A DNA stretch of 30,807 bases, from positions 1 through 30,807 of the forward strand of contig DAOUAM010000023.1 of NCBI GenBank assembly GCA_034433305.1. Direction: 5' to 3'. The notes below the pieces were generated by a model. The model saw nothing but the letters and a program-made list of their open reading frames with translations, searched no databases and was not told where the DNA came from. This stretch comes from DAOUAM01 sp034433305. Lineage in GTDB: Bacteria; Chloroflexota; Dehalococcoidia; Lucifugimonadales; DAOUAM01. Numbering within the stretch: the stretch's first letter is position 1; every line of letters starts with the position of its first letter. The position numbers and the translations under genes are program-made. This document shows, piece by piece, positions 22,058 to 28,539 of the stretch.

Positions 22058-23205
22058 TAGTTATTACCCTCCACTACCTTCCTCACCCGCTCCCTGGCCC
22101 AACGGGCCGCGCTCAGGATGTCCTGGACCGTGGGCTGCGGCACGCTCTGGTGGTACTTCAGCGCCTCCTGAATGACCGGGCCTATGTCCAGAAAGCCTAT
22201 GCGGCGGGACAGGAACATCCTGACGGCAGACTCGTTGGCGCCGCACAGCGCAGCGGGCCACGTGCCTCCACGCCTGGCAATCTCCAGCGCCATCTGGAAG
22301 CAGCCGTAGCGCTTGCTGTCCAGCGGCTCGAAGGTCAGGGCGCCAGTTGCGACAGCATCGAACCTGCGTATACTCCCATTATAAACCCTCTCGGGATAGA
22401 ACAAAGCGTACTGGATGGGCAGGTGCATGTCTGGCGGGCTGAGCTGCGCCTTCACCGAGCCATCCACGAACTCCACCATGGAGTGGATGATGCTCTGGGG
22501 ATGCACCACGACCTCGATGTTCTCCCAGGGCACGCCAAACAGGTAGTGGGCCTCGATGACCTCGAAGGCCTTGTTCATCAGGGTGGCCGAGTCCACGGTT
22601 ATCTGTGGCCCCATCTTCCAGGTGGGGTGCTTGAGGGCCTGCTCTGGCGTGACCCTGGCCAGCTCTTCCAGCGGCGTCTTGCGGAAGGCGCCCCCTGAGG
22701 CAGTGATGATGAGCCGGGCGATGGTCCTGTCCTCGCCCCTCAGGCATTGCCAGATGGCGTTGGGTTCGCTGTCCACCGGCAGGATGGGGACACCATGCTT
22801 GCGGGCAAGGCCGGTGAGCAGCTCGCCGGCCATCACGATGGACTCCTTGTTGGCCAGGGCAATGGCCTTGCGGTGCTCTATGGCGGTGAAGGTGGGCAGC
22901 AGGGCCACGTCCCCCACGGTGGCCGTGATCACCAGGTCAACCTCGCTGTCCGAGGCCATAGCCTCCAGCGTCGTCTCGGCGCAGCCGTTGGAGAGGAGGG
23001 GGGCCTTCTCCTCATCCGTGCCCTCGCAAGAGACGAACCTGGGCTGGAACTCCCTTACCTGCTCCCCCAGGAGCTTCAGGCTCCTGCGGGCCGCCAGGCC
23101 CACGACCCTGAAGGCGTCCGGGAAAGCGCGCACAATGTCCAGGGCCTGGGTGCCTATGGAGCCGGTGGAGCCCAGAATGGCCAGACCTTTTACTGCACGC
23201 CCCAT
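22057..23205 (-). CDS. dxr: 1-deoxy-D-xylulose-5-phosphate reductoisomerase
   Basis: A 382-residue enzyme making 2-C-methylerythritol 4-phosphate from DXP with NADPH and a divalent metal, the second step of the MEP pathway. NADPH motif GSTGSIG is at 12-18. The catalytic metal region DSEPNAIWQCL and the block TLMNKAFEVIEAHYLFG are present, as is the C-terminal helical domain. The frame stays open far upstream to 23940, but that extension is a shadow of cdsA; the ATG at 23205 gives the standard N-terminus. The start lies 16 bp inside the end of cdsA. Confidence 0.95.
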   Translation of the reverse strand: MGRAVKGLAILGSTGSIGTQALDIVRAFPDAFRVVGLAARRSLKLLGEQVREFQPRFVSCEGTDEEKAPLLSNGCAETTLEAMASDSEVDLVITATVGDVALLPTFTAIEHRKAIALANKESIVMAGELLTGLARKHGVPILPVDSEPNAIWQCLRGEDRTIARLIITASGGAFRKTPLEELARVTPEQALKHPTWKMGPQITVDSATLMNKAFEVIEAHYLFGVPWENIEVVVHPQSIIHSMVEFVDGSVKAQLSPPDMHLPIQYALFYPERVYNGSIRRFDAVATGALTFEPLDSKRYGCFQMALEIARRGGTWPAALCGANESAVRMFLSRRIGFLDIGPVIQEALKYHQSVPQPTVQDILSAARWARERVRKVVEGNN

Positions 23206-23996
23206 GCTACGTAATAGTACCCAACCACCAGACTGAACAGGACTGAGTCCAGACGGTCCAGAATGCCGCCGTGGCCTGGCACCAACCAGCCAGACTCCTT
23301 CATGCCGGCGGCGCGTTTCAACCGAGATTCTACCAGATCGCCCATCTGTCCGGCCACTCCGACCAGTCCGCCCAGCGTCAGCGCCTGCGTCAGCCCAACG
23401 GGCAGGCCCAGGAGGTAGAACAGCGCGGCGCTGCTGGCGATGGCGCCCAGCAGCCCTCCAGCGGCGCCCTCCCAGGTCTTGGAGGGGCTGACCGACGGCG
23501 CAAGCTTCCTCCGGCCCAGCGACCTGCCCACGAAAAAGGCGCAGGTGTCCGTGGCGAAGGTGGCCAGGAGCAGGAACATCACCCAGTCCCGGCCAGCGTC
23601 CGTGGCCCTCAGCAGCGGCGCATGGAGCAGCAACAGGCCAGGGTAGAGGGCGCTCCCGGCGGTCACGGCCCAGTCGGCAAGCCCGGCAGATGCCTGGGGC
23701 CGCCAGAGCAGCCAGCACAGCAGGACCAGGCAGCCGCCGGCCAGCACGGGCAGGACAGTGGCGTGGAGCGGGTAGCCCTCGGAGAGGAAGAAGGCGGCCA
23801 GCACCAGGGCCAGCGCCCAGGACGCCGCCAGTGGCTCCGCCGGGCGGTGGCCCTTTTGGCGCGCCATGGCGCACAACTCCAGCGCGCCCAGCCCCGCCGC
23901 GGCCGCCGTCAGAAGAGAGAACCAGGTGCCGCCGGCCCATACAGCCAGTAGCAGCAGGGGAAGGCCCACGGCCGCGCTGGCTAGTCTCGCTGCCAT
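23190..23996 (-). CDS. cdsA: Phosphatidate cytidylyltransferase
   Basis: A 268-residue membrane enzyme making CDP-diacylglycerol from phosphatidate and CTP. Several hydrophobic helices precede the CdsA signature around 234-257: SRLKRAAGMKESGWLVPGHG followed by GILDRLD, where the usual KD is KE. The start chosen at 23996 (MAARLASAAVGLP) has GAGG six bases upstream and matches the family N-terminus. An ATG at 24074, 11 bp after the uppS stop, would add an arginine-rich stretch of 26 residues and is the alternative. Its end overlaps dxr. Confidence 0.9.
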   Translation of the reverse strand: MAARLASAAVGLPLLLLAVWAGGTWFSLLTAAAAGLGALELCAMARQKGHRPAEPLAASWALALVLAAFFLSEGYPLHATVLPVLAGGCLVLLCWLLWRPQASAGLADWAVTAGSALYPGLLLLHAPLLRATDAGRDWVMFLLLATFATDTCAFFVGRSLGRRKLAPSVSPSKTWEGAAGGLLGAIASSAALFYLLGLPVGLTQALTLGGLVGVAGQMGDLVESRLKRAAGMKESGWLVPGHGGILDRLDSVLFSLVVGYYYVAWGVQ

Positions 23997-24084
23997 GCCG
24001 CGCCTCGCTGGAGCGGTCGCCTGAGAGCGGCGCCAGGGGACCGCCCCTGTCCGCCGGACAGAGCGGCCAGCCATGCAGGCCAGG

Positions 24085-24855
24085 TCACGACTGGCCCGGC
24101 CCGTCCTCTGGCGCCACCCTGCCAAAGCGCCGCTGGCGCTGGCTATAGGCGACCAGCGCCTTGACCACCTCTTCTTCGTCGAAGTCCGGCCAGAAGACGG
24201 GCGTGGAGTAGTACTCGCTGTAGGCCGACTGCCAGAGCATGAAGTTGCTCAGCCGCATCTCGCCGCCAGTGCGGATGATCATATCGGGGTCGGGGACCTC
24301 GCAGGTGTACAGGTGGCGCTGGAGGACCTCTTCGGAGATTTCCTCCGGGGCCAGGCCGCTGGCGACTACTCGCCGGACAGCCTCCAGTATCTCGGCGCGC
24401 CCGCCGTAGTCGAAGGCGACATTGAGCGTCAGGCCTGTGTTGTGGCGCGTCAGCTCCAGGCTTCTGCCAATGGCCTCCCGCAGCTCTGGCGGCAGGCGGT
24501 CCAGCCGGCCCAGGTGCCTGATCCTCACGCCGTTCTCGTGCAGGGCCTGGGACTCGGACTCGATGACCTCGCCCAGCAGCTTCATCAGGCCGTTGACCTC
24601 GTTCACCGGGCGCTCCCAGTTCTCGGTGGAGAAGGCAAAGAGGGTAACGTACCTGACACCATGCTCGGCGAAGCACCTGATGACGCGGCGGATGTTCTCT
24701 GTGCCGGCGCGGTGGCCCTCCAGCCGGGGCATGCCACGCTGCCTGGCCCAGCGGCCGTTGCCGTCCATGATAATGGCCACATGCTGGGGCACGGGTTGAA
24801 TAGCCGGACGTGGAGCAGACTTCTGGCGGTCTGGCGCGAGGCCGTCAGTGCTCAA
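24085..24855 (-). CDS. uppS: Isoprenyl (undecaprenyl-type) diphosphate synthase
   Basis: A 256-residue cis-prenyltransferase that builds the long-chain lipid carrier for cell-wall and glycan synthesis. Catalytic Asp31 is in IIMDGNGRWA (28-37), followed by GHRAG, FAFSTENWERP, and the C-terminal DPDMIIRTGGEMRLSNF and FWPDF blocks. The start is TTG at 24855, overlapping the frr stop (TTGA), so it is translationally coupled to frr. The first 20 residues are not conserved. It is upstream of cdsA in the same block. Confidence 0.95.
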   Translation of the reverse strand: MSTDGLAPDRQKSAPRPAIQPVPQHVAIIMDGNGRWARQRGMPRLEGHRAGTENIRRVIRCFAEHGVRYVTLFAFSTENWERPVNEVNGLMKLLGEVIESESQALHENGVRIRHLGRLDRLPPELREAIGRSLELTRHNTGLTLNVAFDYGGRAEILEAVRRVVASGLAPEEISEEVLQRHLYTCEVPDPDMIIRTGGEMRLSNFMLWQSAYSEYYSTPVFWPDFDEEEVVKALVAYSQRQRRFGRVAPEDGPGQS

Positions 24856-25415
24856 ACCTCCATTACCTCTGCTTCCTTTTCCTGGCGCAGCGCGTTCATC
24901 TGGCTGACGTAGGAGTCAGTCAGCCGCTGGAGACGCTCCTGCGCTCGCTTGCTCTCGTCCTGGGAGAGTTCCTTGTTCTTCTCCATCTGCCTGAAGCGTT
25001 CCAGGCTGTCCCGGCGGATGTTGCGAAGGGCCACGTGGGCCTCCTCGGCCTTGCGGCCCACCAGCCGTACCAGCTCCCGGCGGCGCTCCTCCGTCAGCGT
25101 GGGTATGGTGATACGTATGACGTTGCCGTCGTTGCTGGGCACCAGCCCCAGCTCGGACTTGAGGATGCTCTTCTCCACGTCCTTGATGGCCTGCTTGTCC
25201 CAGGGCTGGATGAGAAGTATACGCGCCTCCGGCACCGAGATGGATGCCAGTTGGCTGAGAGGCGTGGGTACGCCGTAGTAATCAACCATAAGGTTTTCCA
25301 CAAGCCCAGGGTTGGCCCTGCCGGTGCGTATGGAGTTGAGCTCCCGCTTCAGCGCCTCCAGGGACTTTCGCATCTTGGATTCGGTCTCAGACAGCACCTC
25401 TGGCACCGTAGCCAT
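24852..25415 (-). CDS. frr: Ribosome recycling factor
   Basis: A 187-residue cytoplasmic factor that, with EF-G, splits post-termination ribosomes. The long three-helix bundle is visible: M-x-K-SLEALKRELNSIRTGRANPGLV, the middle beta domain (YYGVPTPLSQLASISVPEAR), and a charged C-terminal helix ending LRQEKEAEVMEV. Length matches the family (about 185). The ATG at 25415 is preceded by GGGAG; the ATG at 25430 has none. It is followed by an overlapping uppS start. Confidence 0.97.
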   Translation of the reverse strand: MATVPEVLSETESKMRKSLEALKRELNSIRTGRANPGLVENLMVDYYGVPTPLSQLASISVPEARILLIQPWDKQAIKDVEKSILKSELGLVPSNDGNVIRITIPTLTEERRRELVRLVGRKAEEAHVALRNIRRDSLERFRQMEKNKELSQDESKRAQERLQRLTDSYVSQMNALRQEKEAEVMEV

Positions 25416-25507
25416 GGCTAGGTCTCCCAAGTTGAGCTATAGCACCTGGCCTCCAGTGGAAAGGCCATGGGCGTCCCGCCAGACCGTGGCAGCGCACCGG
25501 AGGCGCG

Positions 25508-26251
25508 CTACCCGCTCTGCTTCTCGGCTACCAGGGAGCCCAGGCGCTCTCCCCTGACTATCCGCTCGATGCTTCCCGGGACGAAGAGATCAAACACGAT
25601 AATGGGGACATTGTTGTCCATGCACAGGGAGAAAGCCGTGCTATCCATGACCCCCAGCCGTTTCTCCAGGGCATCCTGGTAGCTGACGAACTCGAACTTG
25701 GCGGCACTGGGGTCTTTGTTGGGGTCAGAGGTGTATACCCCGTCCACGTTGTGCTTGGCCATGAGCAGCACGTTGGCCCCGACCTCGATGGCCCGCAGGG
25801 CGGCAGCCGTATCGGTGGTCATGAAGGGGTTGCCCGTGCCGGCGGCGAAGAGCACCACGCGGCCCTTCTCCAGGTGGCGGATGGCGCGGCGGCGGATGTA
25901 AGGCTCGGCCACCTGCTGTATGTTGAGGCCGCTGAGAGTGCGGGTATCAATGCCATAGCGGCGCTCCAGGGCATCCTGAAGCACCAGGGCGTTTATCACG
26001 GTGCCCAGCATGCCGGCGTAGTCCGCGGTGGCCCGCTCCATGCCCCTGGCCTGGGCCGTTGTCCCACGCCAGATGTTGCCACCGCCCACCACCACCGCCA
26101 GTTGCACACCCAGGCCATGGATGCCCTCTATCTGCCGGGCTATGTAGTCAACGGCGGAAGGGTCTATTATGCCGTAGCTCCCGTCGCCCCTGAAGGACTC
26201 GCCGCTCAGCTTCAGGAGGACCCGGGTGTACTTGACGCTGGCCGCCGTCAT
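25508..26251 (-). CDS. pyrH: UMP kinase
   Basis: A 247-residue amino-acid-kinase-fold enzyme that phosphorylates UMP to UDP with ATP, as a hexamer. Marks are the start YTRVLLKLSGESF, the loop VVGGGNIWRG, the UMP-binding ATADYAGMLGTVINALVLQDALE, and the block GTGNPFMTTDTAAALRA. Length is normal. ATG at 26251, 15 bp after the tsf stop with AGAGG nearby. The order tsf-pyrH-frr is conserved widely. Confidence 0.97.
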   Translation of the reverse strand: MTAASVKYTRVLLKLSGESFRGDGSYGIIDPSAVDYIARQIEGIHGLGVQLAVVVGGGNIWRGTTAQARGMERATADYAGMLGTVINALVLQDALERRYGIDTRTLSGLNIQQVAEPYIRRRAIRHLEKGRVVLFAAGTGNPFMTTDTAAALRAIEVGANVLLMAKHNVDGVYTSDPNKDPSAAKFEFVSYQDALEKRLGVMDSTAFSLCMDNNVPIIVFDLFVPGSIERIVRGERLGSLVAEKQSG

Positions 26252-26266
26252 AGCCTCTGTCCCTTC

Positions 26267-26770
26267 CTACTCGCCCAGGGAGAACCTGGCGAATCTCTGG
26301 ACCCTGATGTTCTCTCCCACCTTTCCAATAACCTCGTTCACGAGGTCCTGGACGGTCCTGGTGGGGTCCTTGATGAAGGGCTGTCGCAGCAGGCAGACCT
26401 CGTCCGGGTTGGCCTCGACCCCAGGGGGTATGTCGGTCACGTCCAGGTACTGCGGCGCCATGGCCGCGACCTGCATCGCCAGGTCATGGGCCAGGTCCTT
26501 GAAGTCCGGGGTGCGAGCTACGAAGTCGGTCTCGCAGTTGACCTCCACCAGGGCGCCAATGCGCCCGCCGCTGTGAATGTAGGCCTCGACAATGCCCTGG
26601 TTGGTGGCCCTGTGGGCCTTCTTCATGGCCGTGGCCATCCCCTGCTCTCGCAGGATTTCGATGGCCTTCTCCATGTTGCCGTTGGCCTGTTGCAGCGCCC
26701 GCTTGCAGTCCATTATGCCGGCCCCGGTCTGCTCCCTGAGGGCCTTGATGATTTCTACGCCGACTTCCAA
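26267..26770 (-). CDS. tsf: Elongation factor Ts (short form)
   Basis: A 167-residue nucleotide-exchange factor for EF-Tu. The N-terminal UBA-like part (KALREQTGAGIMDCKRALQQ) and the core motif ETDFVAR are clear, followed by LAMQVAA and a C-terminal VGENIRVQRFARF. E. coli EF-Ts is about 280 residues; this lacks the duplicated core and coiled-coil part, as in Thermus-type short forms. The start is TTG at 26770 with AGGAGG four bases upstream; the longer reading to 26794 would put the ribosome-binding site inside the gene. Confidence 0.95.
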   Translation of the reverse strand: MEVGVEIIKALREQTGAGIMDCKRALQQANGNMEKAIEILREQGMATAMKKAHRATNQGIVEAYIHSGGRIGALVEVNCETDFVARTPDFKDLAHDLAMQVAAMAPQYLDVTDIPPGVEANPDEVCLLRQPFIKDPTRTVQDLVNEVIGKVGENIRVQRFARFSLGE

Positions 26771-26935
26771 TTTGCCTCCTAGATGTCCACACACAGAATG
26801 TTAAGGGGAGCTAGCGACGTCCGCACCTGGCACAAGGCTGGTCCAGGACAGTTGGGGATTGTCCCAGGGGCTGACGCGCAGGCAGGGGCAGGGTTGCCAG
26901 TCCCGCCGGGTAGTCGCGGCCCCGGAGTGCGGGCT

Positions 26936-27862
26936 TCAGACCTCGCCGCTGACCTTCTCGGCCTGGGCCAGTCCGCTGCCGTCCCCCTCGGAAGGCTCGG
27001 GCGGAGCCGTGGGGGTGGGAGCGCTGTCGGCCCTGACAGGGGACTCGGACTGCGTCAAGGTGGGCACGGGCGGCGCGGCTGCCTCGGGCGCCACGGCCTC
27101 CTCGCTGTCCTTGACCTGGCTCTCCAGGAGCGCGGCCCTTCTCCTGTTGCCCTCGATTATAGCATCGGCTATGCGCGACGTGATGAGCCTTATGGAGCGA
27201 ATGGCGTCATCATTGCCAGGGATGGGGTAGTCCACCAGGTCAGGGTCGCAGTCGGAGTCCACCAGCGCCACAATAGGTACCCCCATGCGCCTGGCCTCGG
27301 CCACGGCGATGGCCTCCTTGCCGATGTCCACAACGAACAGCGCCCCGGGCATCTGGGTCATTTCCTTGATGCCGCCCAGGTACTTGTTCAGGCGGGCGAT
27401 GGTCTCCTCCAGCTTCAGGGCCTCCTTCTTGAGGAGTCGGCTGAACTCGCCCTTTGCCTGGGCAGTCTCCAGCCTCACCAGGTAGTCAATGCGCGACTGT
27501 ATGGTCCTGAAGTTGGTCAGGGTGCCGCCGAGCCAGCGCGTGGTCACATAGTAGGACCCGCTGCGCCTGGCTTCCGTCACCACGGTGTCCTGCGCCTGCT
27601 TCTTGGTGCCCACCATGAGGACCTTCTTCCCTTCGGCGGCTACCTCGGAAACGTAGTTGCACGCACGGTCCAGCATCTTGAGGGTCTTCTGAAGGTCAAT
27701 GATGTGGATGCCGTTGCGCTGGGCGAAGATGTACTGCTTCATCTTGGGGTTCCAGCGCCGCCTCTGGTGTCCGAAGTGGACGCCGGCCTCAAGCAGGGAC
27801 TTCATGGTGACAGGCCCTGGTGCCTGCGTGACTGCTACTTCTTCCTCCACTCGTTGCTCCAT
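26936..27862 (-). CDS. rpsB: Ribosomal protein S2 with C-terminal extension
   Basis: A 308-residue small-subunit protein. The S2 core runs from about MKSLLEAGVHFGHQ (20) to about 245 with WLGGTLTNF, DIGKEAIAVAEA and VDSDCDPDLVDYPIPGND. About 65 residues after the core are rich in Ala, Pro, Glu and Ser and look disordered. The ATG at 27862 follows AAAGG at good spacing; the reading from 27889 has no such site. Its promoter is at 27922-27950. It is first in the block rpsB-tsf-pyrH-frr. Confidence 0.95.
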   Translation of the reverse strand: MEQRVEEEVAVTQAPGPVTMKSLLEAGVHFGHQRRRWNPKMKQYIFAQRNGIHIIDLQKTLKMLDRACNYVSEVAAEGKKVLMVGTKKQAQDTVVTEARRSGSYYVTTRWLGGTLTNFRTIQSRIDYLVRLETAQAKGEFSRLLKKEALKLEETIARLNKYLGGIKEMTQMPGALFVVDIGKEAIAVAEARRMGVPIVALVDSDCDPDLVDYPIPGNDDAIRSIRLITSRIADAIIEGNRRRAALLESQVKDSEEAVAPEAAAPPVPTLTQSESPVRADSAPTPTAPPEPSEGDGSGLAQAEKVSGEV

Positions 27863-27882
27863 AAGGTCTGCCTTTCTCACGG

Positions 27883-27910
27883 TTGACACAAAAAAGTTTC
27901 AGACTATAGT
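27883..27910 (+). promoter_or_regulatory. Plus-strand near-consensus promoter TTGACA-N16-TATAGT
   Basis: TTGACA (27883-27888), a 16-bp spacer, then TATAGT (27905-27910). It faces rpsO, about 270 bp away, and sits in the rpsB leader. It could give a long-leader rpsO mRNA, a small RNA, or interfere with rpsB. Confidence 0.5.
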
Positions 27911-27921
27911 TTACCCAAGGC

Positions 27922-27950
27922 AGTATACCATAGACCCTTGAGTGGGGCAA
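27922..27950 (-). promoter_or_regulatory. rpsB promoter
   Basis: On the minus strand TTGCCC (27945-27950), 17-bp spacer and TATACT (27922-27927) with an upstream TGG (extended -10). The leader to the ATG at 27862 would be about 53 nt. Confidence 0.6.
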
Positions 27951-28117
27951 ACCGTGCCCAGGAGCAACGGCCCGCCCGTGGGGCCGCCGCATGCCTGCGT
28001 CGCCGCCTTGGGGCAATGCGCCTGCCAGACCCCTTACCCTGGAAAACCGGCGGGCTGGAGTGTGAAAGGAATGTCACACGCAGGCGCGGAGCGCTGGGCG
28101 CGAGCCTTCGCCCGGAA

Positions 28118-28146
28118 TTGCGCATGCTTACCCCATGTGGTACACT
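28118..28146 (+). promoter_or_regulatory. Proximal rpsO promoter
   Basis: TTGCGC (28118-28123), 17-bp spacer and TACACT (28141-28146), preceded by TGG (extended -10). The start codon is at 28189, so the leader is about 36 nt. Confidence 0.5.
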
Positions 28147-28188
28147 TGGTGCGATAAGCAAGATAAGAGAGAAACAGGGACCCAAGAG

Positions 28189-28458
28189 ATGGGACTGGAG
28201 AAAGCTGAAAAGCAGGCCATCATCGGCGAGTACAAGACCCATGAGAGCGACACAGGCTCCACCGAACTGCAGGTCGCCCTACTGACGGCGCGTATCAACC
28301 GATTGACTCAACACCTTCGTGACCATCGCCATGATGAAGCCTCCCGCCGAGGTCTCTTCAAGCTGGTCGGCCGCCGCAGGAGGCTCCTCCAGTATCTCAG
28401 CGGAGAGGACGTGGGCCGTTACAGGGCTCTCATCGCCAAGCTCGGGATCAGAAGGTAG
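28189..28458 (+). CDS. rpsO: Ribosomal protein S15
   Basis: An 89-residue small-subunit protein, the family's standard length. It binds 16S rRNA early in assembly. The sequence has the expected helices: HESDTGSTELQVALLTARI, LTQHLRDHRHDEASRRGL and VGRRRRLLQYLSGEDVGRY. The ATG at 28189 (MGLEKAEKQAII) is the canonical start; a longer reading from 28135 runs through the promoter. pnp follows 81 bp later, the classic rpsO-pnp pair. S15 often represses its own mRNA, but no leader fold can be proven here. Confidence 0.97.
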   Translation: MGLEKAEKQAIIGEYKTHESDTGSTELQVALLTARINRLTQHLRDHRHDEASRRGLFKLVGRRRRLLQYLSGEDVGRYRALIAKLGIRR

Positions 28459-28539
28459 CCAATACCCGCCTGGGCCTTCCCCGCTCTGCCCTTATCTTCT
28501 TCTCGGGTTCCCCAAACCGCCAGGAGGCCCTACGTTCTC

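Larger units (their letters stand above)
27863..28188. other. Divergent promoter region rpsB/rpsO
   Basis: No gene is seen. It contains the rpsB promoter (27922-27950, minus), a plus-strand near-consensus promoter (27883-27910), a small hairpin GTGTGA/TCACAC (28060-28079) and the proximal rpsO promoter (28118-28146). Confidence 0.6.

Noticed and set aside
20117..22060. Long plus-strand open frame (647 codons) opposite rseP and the MFS gene
   Set aside because: It mirrors strongly supported minus-strand genes in GC-rich DNA; the translation is His/Gln/Gly/Ala-rich without domains.
23206..23940. 245-residue N-terminal extension of dxr
   Set aside because: It lies over cdsA in another frame and is Arg/Gly/Pro-rich; the canonical Dxr start is at 23205.
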